Positions 35,611 through 45,866 are shown, counted from the stretch's first letter. The stretch: 64,000 bases of DNA from Pseudomonas sputi (GCF_021603585.1 NZ_BQHI01000001.1:62001-126000); one strand, 5' to 3'. The notes: generated from the letters alone by a model not told the origin. Numbers and translations are program-made.

Positions 35611-36045
35611 GTCCAGCAGCTGCAGGGTCCATTCGTCCAGAATGCCGTGAAAGTAACGCTCCAGCGCTTGATGCCAGAGGCTGTCGTCGTCAGCGAACTG
35701 GGCGAACAGGGTCATCGACGAGTGGAATTTCAGGTCGTCCGGATGGCCGAAAATCTCGGCAATCGAACGCTGCCGCACATTCAGCACCAGTTGTGTGCAG
35801 GTCCGCAGGCGGGCGCCGAGCAGCGGGTGGTCGAGGTAGGCGCGGGTTTCCGGTGCCGAATTGATCGCGAACCGCCGCGACATCTCGCTGCCGCCGAGCC
35901 CGGCGAACTGCGGGAACACGAACCACATCCAGTGGCTGCGCTTGCGGCCTTCGCCGAGTTCGTGCTGGACCCGATCAAACACCGGGTCCTGGGCAAGCAC
36001 GAAGCGTTGCAGGTTGAATGGATCGTCCTGATCAGTGCTTCTCAT
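35575..36045 (-). CDS. DUF1810 domain-containing protein
   Basis: This 156-aa soluble protein matches DUF1810: [61 protein letters not shown]. Function unknown; the fold is all-alpha with conserved W/H/P residues. The start at 36045 follows GGGGCTTCGCC; a longer frame to 36375 is not conserved-looking. Its 3' end overlaps polB on the other strand by 36 nt. Confidence 0.85.
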   Translation of the reverse strand: MRSTDQDDPFNLQRFVLAQDPVFDRVQHELGEGRKRSHWMWFVFPQFAGLGGSEMSRRFAINSAPETRAYLDHPLLGARLRTCTQLVLNVRQRSIAEIFGHPDDLKFHSSMTLFAQFADDDSLWHQALERYFHGILDEWTLQLLDSKQAQLPPDQG

Positions 36046-36074
36046 GGCGAAGCCCCCTGTCAGTCGGCGGTGGC

Positions 36075-36896
36075 TCAGACCATGGCCAGCCGCTGCTTGC
36101 GTTGTGGCGCGTGAAACACCTGGTCCAGCGCCGCCAGATCCCCGGCTTCGAGTTGCAGCTGCGCCGCTTGTGCATTGAGCTGCACATGTTCCGGGCGCAC
36201 GGCCTTGGGAATCGCAATCAGCCCATCCTGACGCAGAATCCACGCCAGCGAAACCTGTGCCGGGGTCACGCCGTGACGAGCGGCAATCTGTTTCAACACC
36301 GGCTCGGCCAGCATCGCGCCGCCCTGGCCGATCGGGCAGTACGCCATCAGCGGCATGCGCTGTTGCTGGCACCACGGCAAAAGATCGAATTCGATGCCGC
36401 GTTCTTCCAGGTTGTACAGCACCTGATTGGTCGCGCAGGCCGGGGCCGACAGTTCTTCGAGATCGTCGACATCAAAGTTTGACACGCCCCAGCGGCCGAT
36501 CTTGCCGTCCTCGCGCAGGCGCTCGAAGGCCTCGACGGTTTCTTCCAGCGGATACTGGCCGCGCCAATGCAGCAGATAGAGATCGATGTAGTCCGTATCG
36601 AGCCGGCGCAGGCTGCGCTCGCAAGCCTGGGGAATGCCTTTGCGGCTGGCGTTGTGCGGGTAGACCTTGCTCACCAGGAACACTTGATCGCGCAGACCGG
36701 CAATGGCTTCGCCGACCACGGTTTCGGCACCGCCTTCACCGTACATTTCCGCGGTGTCAATCAGGGTCATGCCCAGTTCGATGCCGCTGCGCAGGGCCGC
36801 GACTTCACGCTTGTGCGCCGAACGGTCTTCGCCCATGCGCCAGGTGCCCTGGCCAATCACCGGCACCTGCACGCCAGCCAGTTCGAGGGTACGCAT
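36075..36896 (-). CDS. Aldo/keto reductase
   Basis: This 273-aa NADPH-dependent reductase with a (beta/alpha)8 barrel has the complete catalytic tetrad Asp47, Tyr52, Lys77 and His110 (TLIDTAEMYGEG, LVSKVYP, YLLHWRG). It resembles the YeaE/YdjG-type group that reduces methylglyoxal and other aldehydes; substrate unproven. The start at 36896 has GGAGG. The stop lies 29 nt before DUF1810, so both could be on one transcript. Confidence 0.9.
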   Translation of the reverse strand: MRTLELAGVQVPVIGQGTWRMGEDRSAHKREVAALRSGIELGMTLIDTAEMYGEGGAETVVGEAIAGLRDQVFLVSKVYPHNASRKGIPQACERSLRRLDTDYIDLYLLHWRGQYPLEETVEAFERLREDGKIGRWGVSNFDVDDLEELSAPACATNQVLYNLEERGIEFDLLPWCQQQRMPLMAYCPIGQGGAMLAEPVLKQIAARHGVTPAQVSLAWILRQDGLIAIPKAVRPEHVQLNAQAAQLQLEAGDLAALDQVFHAPQRKQRLAMV

Positions 36897-36989
36897 GCAA
36901 ACCTCCTTTCTGAAACGGTCGATACCTTTAAGTGGGCAGCAGGATAGCCCACGGGTTCCGTCCGCTTCCAGAAAGGAGGGTGAGGGCAG

Positions 36990-38138
36990 CTACTTGGCGG
37001 AGAACTTCAACACCACGCTCTGGGTGTAGGTCTGGCCCGGATCCAGGCGGGTGCTCGGGAAGTTGGGCTGGTTCGGCGAATCCGGGTAGTGCTGGGTCTC
37101 CAGGGTGAACGCGCCCCAGTGCGGATAGACCTTGCCACCCTTGCCCTTGACCGTGCCGTCGAGGAAGTTGCTGGTGTAGAACTGCACGCCCGGTTCGTTG
37201 GTGAACAGCTGCAAGTGGCGACCGGATTGCGGGTCGCTGACTTCGGCGGCGAGTTTGCTGACGTCACCCTGGGTGTCCAGCGCCCAGTTGAAATCGAAGC
37301 CACCGTGTTTCGGTTCGGCGAATTTCAATTGCGGGTGATCGGCCTTGATGTGCTGGCCGATGGCGGTGGGTTTGGTGAAGTCCATCGGTGTGCCGGCCAC
37401 AGGGGCCAGTTCGCCGGTCGGGATCAGCTTGGCGGTGACCGGGGTGTAATGGCTGGCGTGCAGGGTGGCGACTTGCTTGAGGATGTCGCCATTGCCGGCG
37501 CCGGCGAGGTTGAAGTAGCTGTGGTTGGTCAGGTTGAGCACAGTGGGTTTGTCGGTGCTGGCCTTGTAGTCGATGCGCAGCTCGTTGCTGTCGGTGAGGC
37601 GGTAGGTCACTTCGGTGGTGAGATTGCCGGGGAAACCCATTTCGCCATCTGCCGACAGATAGGTCAGGGTCACGCCGACCGAATCCTTGTCCTTGGTTTC
37701 CTTCGCTTTCCAGACCTTTTTGTCGAAGCCCTGCGTTCCGCCGTGCAGGGCGTTGGTCTTGTCGTTCTGCGGCACTTGATAGCGTTTGCCGTCGAGTTCG
37801 AAGGCGCCATCGGCCAGACGATTGCCGAAGCGACCGATGGTTGCGCCGAAGTACGCGGTGCCTTTCTGGTAGCCCTGCACATCGTCGAAGCCGAGGACGA
37901 TGTCGTCGAGCTGGCCGTGTTTGTCCGGCACTTGCAGCGCCTGCAAGGTCGCGCCATAGGTGATGACCGTGGCCTGCATGCCGTGGCTGTTGCGCAGGAT
38001 GTATTGCTCGACGGGCGTGCCGTCATTGGTTTTGCCGAAGGCTTTGTGTTCGCTGGACAGGCCGGCGGCCTGGGCGGAGAGGGTGGCGATCATCAGGGAC
38101 AGTCCGAGGCCGCAGAGTGAGTGTCGGGATTGAAGCAT
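36990..38138 (-). CDS. galM: Aldose 1-epimerase (mutarotase), exported
   Basis: This 382-aa enzyme interconverts alpha and beta anomers of aldoses. Catalytic and binding residues are visible: ALHGGTQGFDKKVW (His132), LTNHSYFNLAG (His206) and a Glu near the C-terminus (LETQHYPDSPNQP). A signal peptide (to about AQAAG) suggests a periplasmic enzyme, unlike cytosolic E. coli GalM. The start follows GGAAGG. It is monocistronic; no sugar operon is next to it. Confidence 0.92.
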   Translation of the reverse strand: MLQSRHSLCGLGLSLMIATLSAQAAGLSSEHKAFGKTNDGTPVEQYILRNSHGMQATVITYGATLQALQVPDKHGQLDDIVLGFDDVQGYQKGTAYFGATIGRFGNRLADGAFELDGKRYQVPQNDKTNALHGGTQGFDKKVWKAKETKDKDSVGVTLTYLSADGEMGFPGNLTTEVTYRLTDSNELRIDYKASTDKPTVLNLTNHSYFNLAGAGNGDILKQVATLHASHYTPVTAKLIPTGELAPVAGTPMDFTKPTAIGQHIKADHPQLKFAEPKHGGFDFNWALDTQGDVSKLAAEVSDPQSGRHLQLFTNEPGVQFYTSNFLDGTVKGKGGKVYPHWGAFTLETQHYPDSPNQPNFPSTRLDPGQTYTQSVVLKFSAK

Positions 38139-38385
38139 GGGTTGACCTTCCTTTTTGTTGTTGTTTTGAAAATCGTTAAATAGTCATGCTAATTAGTGGA
38201 TGAATGGGAATTTATAGCGGAAGTAGCGATTAATGCAAAAATAAAGTCGGACTAAATTGAATGAGCCAACAGCGCCGAAGGTCGGGAATCCGCGCCGGCA
38301 CTGCACTTTTTCGAAATCCCCGGCTCTATCCATGGCCAGGGTGCGGTGACTTCCGCTGCACAGGAACGTGTCCGTCAAAGCATTC

Positions 38386-39135
38386 ATGCCGAGAGTTTTG
38401 CACCCCATCGCTGCATACATTCACCGCCCGTGCCTGCTGCTGGCCTGTCTGTCGACGCTGTTGCTCGGCGGTTGCAGCCATCAGGAGGGCAACAACTTCA
38501 TCACCCAGATGCGCGAGGGCAGGCCTCAGGAGTTTCTCCAGACCAGCGTCGACCGTATGGCCACGCTGGCGATGCGCGACAACCTCGACAGCCTCTATCG
38601 CTTGATGGGCAAGTTGTACCTGCGCAACCCGGACGAGTTGCGCAAATCCGGCTTTCTCGACATTCGCACGGCGGTCAAACAGGTGCGGCTGGCCATCGAG
38701 CAGCAGCAACCTTTGCCGACCCTCGGCGGCAAAAAGGATCTGGCAGCGCTGAGCTATGCCATGAGCCCTGAATTTCTCGGTGACCGGGTTGGTGCGTTCA
38801 TCTACGCGATCGGCAGCATGCTGGTCACCGCCCACGGCAACCGCACCGAGTTCTACATGACCGATGCGATCAATCCGACCTTCGTCAACAACGCTGCGCG
38901 CAACATCGAGAAAGCCACGTGGATCCTCGCCCAGCGGCAGAACAAGGAAGGCCAGCCGCTGCTGTTTTCCAACGAGATTTCCGAAGAGGGCAGCAACCTG
39001 AGCTTCGCCACGGAGTTCGGCAAAGTCGTGGCGCGCCTGGATCTGCTGACCCAGATGCTCGATGAGCGCTACCGGCGCATCGGGCTGAATTACGCGCAGA
39101 GCCTGCTGTTCTTGAATTTTTTGCCGGTGCAGTGA
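38386..39135 (+). CDS. Hypothetical lipoprotein
   Basis: This 249-aa predicted lipoprotein has a hydrophobic leader followed by the lipobox LLGGCS. The mature part is helical and mixed-charge (MREGRPQEFLQTSVDRMATL, YAQSLLFLNFLPV at the end). I do not recognise a domain. A GTG start at 38368 with AGGA close by is an alternative. It is followed by the TSUP gene 95 nt later, with a separate-looking upstream region. Confidence 0.7.
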   Translation: MPRVLHPIAAYIHRPCLLLACLSTLLLGGCSHQEGNNFITQMREGRPQEFLQTSVDRMATLAMRDNLDSLYRLMGKLYLRNPDELRKSGFLDIRTAVKQVRLAIEQQQPLPTLGGKKDLAALSYAMSPEFLGDRVGAFIYAIGSMLVTAHGNRTEFYMTDAINPTFVNNAARNIEKATWILAQRQNKEGQPLLFSNEISEEGSNLSFATEFGKVVARLDLLTQMLDERYRRIGLNYAQSLLFLNFLPVQ

Positions 39136-39230
39136 AATGGCATAACGATAGATCGGATCGATATAGGTGGTTATAAGAAAAATCGCTATGCTGCGGGCCA
39201 GATTTTTCCTGTCGTCTTCTGGATGTCTTC

Positions 39231-40016
39231 ATGGAATTGGCAAATTTCGGCCTGGTGATTGCCGGGTTGGTGGTGGGGTTCATCGTCGGCATGACCGGTG
39301 TCGGCGGCGGTTCGCTGATGACACCGATCCTGCTGTGGTTCGGCATCAATCCGGCCACGGCAGTGGGCACGGATCTGCTGTACGCGGCCATCACCAAATC
39401 CAGCGGCGTGCTGGTGCACAGGAAAAACAAGAACATCGACTGGGCCATCACCGGCTGGTTGACCCTGGGCAGTGTCCCGGCGGTGGCGATGACCTTGTGG
39501 TTCCTCAGCACCCTGCACACCGCGCCGGACGCGATGAACGCAATCATCAAGCAAGCGCTGGGCTTCGTGCTGTTCGCCACGGCGCTGGCGATTCTGTTCA
39601 AGAAACGCCTGCTGGAGTTCGCCCACAAACGCGCCGGCGGCAACTACAACCCCAGCGGTATGCGCCTGAATGTCATGACCGTGATCACCGGTCTGGTCCT
39701 CGGCACCATGGTCGCCCTGACGTCCATCGGCGCCGGCGCCCTCGGCACCGTCGCGTTGTTCATCCTCTATCCACTGCTGCCGACCCGTCGTCTGGTCGGC
39801 ACCGAAATCGCCCACGCCGTACCGCTGACCCTGGTCGCCGGCCTCGGCCACGCGAGCATGGGCAACATGGACTGGGGCGTGCTGGGCTTTCTGCTGGTCG
39901 GCTCGCTGCCCGGCATCTGGCTCGGCAGCCACCTGACCGGCCGCGTCTCCGATGAACTGCTGCGCCCGTGCCTGGCAACGATGCTGGTGTTGATCGGTTA
40001 CAAGCTGGCGTTCTGA
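39231..40016 (+). CDS. TSUP-family sulfite/organosulfur exporter (TauE/SafE-like)
   Basis: This 261-aa inner-membrane transporter has eight or so helices in two repeats, with the family motif GMTGVGGGSLMTPIL at the start and SIGAGALGTVALFIL in the second half. Cargo in this family is typically sulfite, sulfoacetate or related anions. The AT-rich 90 bp before it contains ATAAC...GTTAT-type symmetry (39142-39176) that could bind a regulator, though this is only suggestive. The next small gene starts 13 nt after its stop. Confidence 0.88.
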   Translation: MELANFGLVIAGLVVGFIVGMTGVGGGSLMTPILLWFGINPATAVGTDLLYAAITKSSGVLVHRKNKNIDWAITGWLTLGSVPAVAMTLWFLSTLHTAPDAMNAIIKQALGFVLFATALAILFKKRLLEFAHKRAGGNYNPSGMRLNVMTVITGLVLGTMVALTSIGAGALGTVALFILYPLLPTRRLVGTEIAHAVPLTLVAGLGHASMGNMDWGVLGFLLVGSLPGIWLGSHLTGRVSDELLRPCLATMLVLIGYKLAF

Positions 40017-40029
40017 TCGGCGAGCATCC

Positions 40030-40371
40030 ATGAGCGAAATCACATTCCATTGCAATGGGCGTCTCGCCATCACGGTCGAGCCCCGGGAAATACGCATGAG
40101 CCACTGGCTATACGCGCCTCTAGTGGTTGATCAGCAGCGCCAACAGACGCTGCTGGACTTGAGTGGCAGCCAGTGGGAGCTGATTTCCACTACCCATGAA
40201 ACCGCTGGCGGTATTGATCTCCTGCTGCGCAAATATCCGGGCGACACGCCAACTGTGACCTTGAGCGTCAGCTTTGATGACGGAATGCTTCGGCTTGATG
40301 GCCGAAGCGTCGAGCTCTCCGGGCTGGAAGCGGCGCTGGACTTGGCGCGCAGCCAAGCGATCACTGGCTGA
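40030..40371 (+). CDS. Hypothetical protein
   Basis: This 113-aa soluble protein, start at 40030, has no domain I recognise. The sequence looks beta-rich (ISTTHETAGGIDLLLRKYPG, TVTLSVSFDDGMLRLDG) with a helical C-terminus (ELSGLEAALDLARSQAITG). It may be co-transcribed with the TSUP gene 13 nt upstream. Its final 11 nt overlap the convergent acetyltransferase gene. Confidence 0.65.
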   Translation: MSEITFHCNGRLAITVEPREIRMSHWLYAPLVVDQQRQQTLLDLSGSQWELISTTHETAGGIDLLLRKYPGDTPTVTLSVSFDDGMLRLDGRSVELSGLEAALDLARSQAITG

Positions 40372-40825
40372 TAGAGCGTTTCATCACCGTCACCGGCAAG
40401 CCGTCATATTCCATTTCTTCGACCACCTCCCAACCCAGTCGCGCATACAGCGACTGCGCCGCATCGGTGTACAGGTACAACTGTGGCAAGCCCAGTGCGG
40501 CGGCTTCCTCAACGATGCGGTTGACCAGTTGCGAGGCGACTCCGCGGCCACGCTGTTCGGCCTTCACGTAGACCCCGGCCAGCCACGGCGTCAGATGCGG
40601 GCGCGTGTCCATGTCGCTGTCGATCAGCAGTGCACCGCCGAGCAGTTTTCCGTCTTCGATCGCCACCACCACGCTGGGTATCGCACCTTTACCGCAGGCG
40701 GCGCGCATGCGTTCAGTGCGGCTGGCGAGGGTGTCTTCGGGTTTGTACTGGCCCCATTCCTTGAAGTTGAGTTCGGCCAGTTCCTCGATCAGATGCGGGT
40801 GATGGCAGAGGTAGTCGATGTGCAT
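40361..40825 (-). CDS. GNAT-family N-acetyltransferase
   Basis: This 154-aa enzyme transfers acetyl from acetyl-CoA to an unknown amine. The signature is in LAGVYVKAEQRGRGVASQLV, the pyrophosphate-binding loop with RGRGVA at about residue 88, followed by ALGLPQLYLYTDAAQSLYARLGWE. The start at 40825 follows GGAG. Substrate is not predictable. It is monocistronic. Confidence 0.85.
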   Translation of the reverse strand: MHIDYLCHHPHLIEELAELNFKEWGQYKPEDTLASRTERMRAACGKGAIPSVVVAIEDGKLLGGALLIDSDMDTRPHLTPWLAGVYVKAEQRGRGVASQLVNRIVEEAAALGLPQLYLYTDAAQSLYARLGWEVVEEMEYDGLPVTVMKRSISQ

Positions 40826-41035
40826 ACGCGTTGAACTCCATTTCACAGTTGGAGCTGCCACCCTAATGCGGTCATAAGAGATCATCAAATGCGCGACACG
40901 ATCGCGCCCAGCCGGTTGCGCAAAACCGGTGCTGACCTAAGCTTTGGGCAAGGCGAAACACTTTTGCCGGGCAGCCTCCGGAACAATCGCCGCGATGCGC
41001 AATCATTAGAGCGTGGATATCAAAAGGAGATGCGC

Positions 41036-41593
41036 ATGCTCATCAGGTCACTGACCCTGACACTCTTGCTGGCGATCGCCGGCCCCCTGTTCGCCGCCGA
41101 CGGCGATTCCCCTCTGGACGTCGACAAGGGCATTAACCGCCCATTGATCGTGATCGCTTCCAGTACGGTCGATTCTTATTGGGTCAGCCTGAAAAAAGCG
41201 CTGGACGACCCGGCCAACAAGCAAGGCATCGCCGACCGCAAGATCAAGGTCTACACCATCCTCAGCATGAGCGGTCAGGTCGATGGCAAAAGCCTCGAGC
41301 AGCAGCAAACCATGGCGCTGCTGCGCTCGCTGAAGCTGGGCGCCGGGGCGTATCCGAAGGTCTTTCTGGTGGGCAAGGATGGAGAGACCAAACTGACGGC
41401 TTCGGGGGATGAAGCGGCGACGGTCGACTTGAAGAAGATCTTCGACACCATCGATGCAATGCCTGCCGCCGAGAAAGAAGCCACCTCCACCGTCGTTACT
41501 GCCCCGGCCGCTGCAGAACCTGCGCCGGCCAAGGGGGCGAAAGGGACTAAGCCGACCAAGCCGGCCAAGCCGCCGGAAATGCCGGATGATTGA
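41036..41593 (+). CDS. DUF4174 domain-containing exported protein
   Basis: This 185-aa protein has a signal peptide (LIRSLTLTLLLAIAGPLFA) and a thioredoxin-like-looking DUF4174 core (NRPLIVIASSTVDSYWVSLK, KVFLVGKDGETKLTASGDEA). The C-terminal tail of Ala/Pro/Lys (KGAKGTKPTKPAKPPEMPDD) is likely disordered. No CXXC is present. The ATG at 41036 has GGAG 6 nt before it; the ATG at 41030 would overlap that site. A perfect bidirectional terminator follows. Confidence 0.78.
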   Translation: MLIRSLTLTLLLAIAGPLFAADGDSPLDVDKGINRPLIVIASSTVDSYWVSLKKALDDPANKQGIADRKIKVYTILSMSGQVDGKSLEQQQTMALLRSLKLGAGAYPKVFLVGKDGETKLTASGDEAATVDLKKIFDTIDAMPAAEKEATSTVVTAPAAAEPAPAKGAKGTKPTKPAKPPEMPDD

Positions 41594-41611
41594 TTGCGGC
41601 TGGCTCTGAAT

Positions 41612-41648
41612 AAAAATGGCGAACGTTTTAAACGTTCGCCATTTTTTT
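41612..41648. terminator. Bidirectional intrinsic terminator
   Basis: AAAATGGCGAACGTT and AACGTTCGCCATTTT form a perfect long stem with T-runs on both strands. It ends the DUF4174 gene on the plus strand and the Septu-like pair on the minus strand. Confidence 0.9.
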
Positions 41649-41678
41649 GTCCGCCGGAATGATTGCGATACTTGAATA

Positions 41679-42299
41679 TCAGGGCAGGAGCTGACGGATG
41701 ACATTGACCAGAACCGGAGAAAAAGCCGCAAGTTGGCCATTCTTGGGAGTCAGCATGTCATCTAGGAGAATGCCCAGAAGCTCTTCATCTTCAAGGTCAT
41801 CGGGTTGCATGCCTCCAGTAAAGATCAGCTGATCGACCAGCTGTTTCCGCGCCCCTATGAGTCCGCGATTGCTTTCTTCGGTATGGCCCAGATTCAAGAT
41901 TTCCAGAGCTGAATTTGCGCGTTCGGTTTTGCCGGTCACTCTACCGGATAGGTAAAACTTCAATTCCGACTCGCACTCCTCCATCAAGGGCGTCAGATCT
42001 AGTGGGCGCGTGCCTCGATGATGTCCACATTGGTTCTGGCGCTGGCAGCTGGCAACGATGTTGGTGAACTCCAATGTGCGATTGGGGGCTTTATCCTGGG
42101 CTTCAACGTGCTCGTTATGTGAGTTGTCGCCTGCAATGGTCTGGCAGCAATAGGCGCAAAGGCTGAACTGTTCCGCTATACAGGCCGTACGCACACTCAC
42201 GCGTTCTTCGCTGGGCAGGTCCCGGTAACGTAATGTTGTGTTGGCGCGTTTCCATCTGATGAGTTGTTCTGGCTCGGCTCCCTTGGTGATCTTACGCAC
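41679..42299 (-). CDS. HNH nuclease, PtuB/retron-associated type
   Basis: This 206-aa putative nuclease has a zinc-knuckle HNH core: CAYC (residues 48-51), NEHVEAQ (His64), LEFTNIVASC (Asn80) and CGHH (91-94). That pattern fits the TIGR02646-like HNH partners of PtuA in Septu and of retron defence systems. It starts at GTG 42299, overlapping the ATPase gene by 8 nt (translational coupling). The gene is lower in GC than its neighbours. Function in defence is inferred from the pair. Confidence 0.75.
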   Translation of the reverse strand: MRKITKGAEPEQLIRWKRANTTLRYRDLPSEERVSVRTACIAEQFSLCAYCCQTIAGDNSHNEHVEAQDKAPNRTLEFTNIVASCQRQNQCGHHRGTRPLDLTPLMEECESELKFYLSGRVTGKTERANSALEILNLGHTEESNRGLIGARKQLVDQLIFTGGMQPDDLEDEELLGILLDDMLTPKNGQLAAFSPVLVNVIRQLLP

Positions 42300-43659
42300 G
42301 ACGCAGCTCCAGCTTGCGCAGCAACAGCGCGGCTTTCGCCAGTTCGATATGACCGTCTGGAAGTTCTTCTGCCAGTTCGGCGAATAGTTTCTGTGCGGTT
42401 TCCAGATCACCGTCCTGCAAGCGTTCGAGCAGCGCGTTCAAGCGTTTTTGCACTTCGCTGTTACGGATGTCGGTGTCCATGACTTCCAGCAGGACCTGAT
42501 TGGCATCGAGGCCATACAGGCCGTTGTGTTCGTGGAGTTCACCGTCATTGAGCACGTAAACCAGCACGTCCTTGGCGTCACTGATGACCAGTGGCGAGTG
42601 GGTGGTCAGTACGAACTGGCAGTTGGGGAAGGTTTCGCTCAGTTGGCGGATCAGGCTGCGTTGCCATTTCGGGTGCAGGTGCAGATCCACTTCGTCGATC
42701 AGCACAATGCCGTCACCGTGGAGTGGGTTGTCCAGCGACTGATTCATCATCGCCAAACGGCGGGCGATATCACCGACCAGCGCCATCATCGACTTCTCGC
42801 CTTGCGATAGCTGGGCAACGTTGAGAGTGACGCCGTCCTTGTCGATGGCCATGTGCAGGTGCGGTTTGCGTTGCACGCGCAGGTTGGTGAAGCCGGGCAT
42901 GAACGCGGCGATGGCGGAGCGCACGGCAGTCAGTTGGCGGTCGCGGGAGGAGGCTTTCAGTTTGGACAGGGTTTTCCAAACGTCGCTGTCAGTACCGAAC
43001 TTTTTGGAGATTTCCAACAATGCGCTTGTGGATACTCCAGTTTCGTTTTCACTATCTTCACGTTCACGAAACCATTCGAAAAAGCGACGGAAGTCGACGC
43101 CTCGATTCAAAGAGTTGTCGTACCCATCCAACTGATCAAAGGTGTGTTTGGTTTTTATTTTAAGCGGTATTTCCAAAACCGAACGCTCGACGGGGTAGTA
43201 AGCGATCAGTGGAAGAGACGCCTTATCATCGGCAGTCAGTTGATTGCGATAGTGGTCTGCCAAGCGAGTTGCATCCGCTAACGTGCTGTGCATGGAGTGT
43301 TTTCTACCCTGCCTCCCGCGGCCAATACCCCAAACAAAAAGGCTATTGTCACCATCGGAGTCCGGAGGGAGGGGCGTTGTAGAAGATTCGTCAATTACAG
43401 AGACCAACACTAATGCTGCGTTAGCTCCATTCTGAATGTCTTCCTCAGCCAGATGATTGCCATTGCCTTTCTCGTTACGAACTCTTGCGACCAGCCAACT
43501 CAGCGAGTTTGCTAAGGATTTAAGAAGAGTGGTCTTGCCGGCGCCATTGTTCCCAACCAGTACGGTTACTTTAGAAGGGTGTTCGTAGGTAGGCGCCAAT
43601 CGAACGTTCACATCGGCGAACCGACCGACATTCGTGAGCCTCAATCTGTAGATTTCCAT
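42292..43659 (-). CDS. AAA ATPase, PtuA-like
   Basis: This 455-aa ABC-type AAA ATPase of the OLD/RecF style has Walker A LVGNNGAGKTTLLKSLANSL (residues 35-54), the signature LSQGEKSMMAL at about 288, Walker B GIVLIDEVDLHLHPKWQ at about 318 and the TTHSPLVI switch. With its HNH partner it resembles Septu PtuA/PtuB, and the ATPase of the retron Ec78-type systems. No reverse transcriptase or toxin gene is near it. The C-terminal tail is helical. The start at 43659 has a weak site. Confidence 0.78.
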   Translation of the reverse strand: MEIYRLRLTNVGRFADVNVRLAPTYEHPSKVTVLVGNNGAGKTTLLKSLANSLSWLVARVRNEKGNGNHLAEEDIQNGANAALVLVSVIDESSTTPLPPDSDGDNSLFVWGIGRGRQGRKHSMHSTLADATRLADHYRNQLTADDKASLPLIAYYPVERSVLEIPLKIKTKHTFDQLDGYDNSLNRGVDFRRFFEWFREREDSENETGVSTSALLEISKKFGTDSDVWKTLSKLKASSRDRQLTAVRSAIAAFMPGFTNLRVQRKPHLHMAIDKDGVTLNVAQLSQGEKSMMALVGDIARRLAMMNQSLDNPLHGDGIVLIDEVDLHLHPKWQRSLIRQLSETFPNCQFVLTTHSPLVISDAKDVLVYVLNDGELHEHNGLYGLDANQVLLEVMDTDIRNSEVQKRLNALLERLQDGDLETAQKLFAELAEELPDGHIELAKAALLLRKLELRRA

Positions 43660-44009
43660 TACAACGCCCTTCGAGGGTCAGTCGGTTTAAAAGCTTTGGC
43701 ACGCATTATGTCATCCCCGGCCACGGATTGATTCGATGGAGTGTAGATACTCCACTTCACCCGGTCACCCATGAAAATAGTTGCCGCATATTCCCACCAG
43801 AATGAGCTGCGCAACACCCTTCAAATCCATCGGATTTTTCCTGCAACGCGCGGCGGCACTGAGGAACTGGTGCTCCGAGAGCCGTGCCGATAACCTTTCC
43901 GAGCCGCTGCAAAATCAGCGGTCGGATGTGGAAGTCCGGTGAATCCTGAAAGCGCATGTGCGCCTGTAAACACTTGTTGGCGCCTTTTATGCCAACATTG
44001 TTTGCTTAT
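43660..44009. other. Intergenic region between ptuA-like gene and the leader
   Basis: No supported gene. A short hairpin TGGAGT...ACTCCA is at about 43737-43754. The promoter of the ATPase/HNH pair and the start of the downstream leader RNA should be here. I see no retron-style ncRNA that I could defend. Confidence 0.35.
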
Positions 44010-44121
44010 GGCAGCTATGCGCAGGAGCACTCTCGAGTGCACCGGGTTTTTCTCGGGGTCCCGGACTTCCACACCTGCGCAAAGCTGCCACCCTCTCGTG
44101 GAAGGGAGCTCGGCAGTTTTT
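44010..44121 (+). promoter_or_regulatory. Structured 5' leader with terminator/antiterminator switch (copy 2)
   Basis: GGCAGCT and GCGCAGG (44010-44025) pair with CCTGCGC and AGCTGCC (44074-44089), giving a 15-bp stem with one A/A mismatch. This stem encloses hairpin GCACT-CTCG-AGTGC (44027-44040) and hairpin CCGGG...CCCGG (44042-44064). The 3' arm AGCTGCC (44083-44089) can instead pair with GGCAGTT (44112-44118), with an inner CCCT/AGGG. That hairpin runs into TTTTTC (44117-44121), a terminator shape. The gene starts 26 nt later. The layout matches the leader at 8122-8230. Confidence 0.65.
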
Positions 44122-44146
44122 CTCTAACTGCACGAGATCTTCACGC

Positions 44147-44479
44147 ATGAAAAAATTTGATTCGAACGCAGCCGAAACTCCCGCGAACCCAGATTCCCCC
44201 GAACACATCGCCAACCCCAAACCCCGCTACATCCCCATTACCGGCATCGACTGCCAGATTCCCTGCCTCCTGATCGACCGCGAAGCCCCGGTAGACGTAC
44301 TCCACGGCACCGCCGCCTACCGCTTGCGCAGCGTGACGCAGTTGTTGGAAACACTTTCATTGAGCGACGGCATCGGTCACGACGCCTTGCTGCTGCAGGA
44401 CTTCGCCCGGGTGCTGGCAATCCCTCTGCGCGACAGCTGCGATCTGATGGATGTACTGGGCTGGAAGCTACAGGCGTAG
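44147..44479 (+). CDS. Short conserved Pseudomonas protein downstream of structured leader
   Basis: This 110-aa soluble protein has no signal peptide. A disordered, Pro-rich N-terminus (AAETPANPDSPEHIANPKPR) precedes a compact region (IPITGIDCQIPCLLIDREAP, RLRSVTQLLETLSLSDGIGH). Resemblance to other pseudomonad small proteins (DUF3077-like) is suspected but not claimed. The feature that matters is its leader. The ATG at 44147 has only a weak GAGA site. Confidence 0.7.
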   Translation: MKKFDSNAAETPANPDSPEHIANPKPRYIPITGIDCQIPCLLIDREAPVDVLHGTAAYRLRSVTQLLETLSLSDGIGHDALLLQDFARVLAIPLRDSCDLMDVLGWKLQA

Positions 44480-44496
44480 TTTTCAAACCCTCAAAT

Positions 44497-44530
44497 AAAA
44501 ACGGGCGACCTTCTCAGGTCGCCCATTTTT
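44497..44530. terminator. Bidirectional intrinsic terminator
   Basis: GGGCGACCT-TCTC-AGGTCGCCC with A and T runs on its flanks ends the 44147 gene; from the other side it also serves ampC. Confidence 0.85.
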
Positions 44531-44539
44531 ATGGCGTGA

Positions 44540-45844
<1,305 letters not shown>

Positions 45845-45866
45845 TTAGAAAATTTTGGGACATGGC

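Noticed and set aside
43660-44009. Retron msr-msd RNA upstream of the ATPase-HNH pair
   Set aside because: No reverse transcriptase gene in the window and no msr/msd-like long hairpin here.
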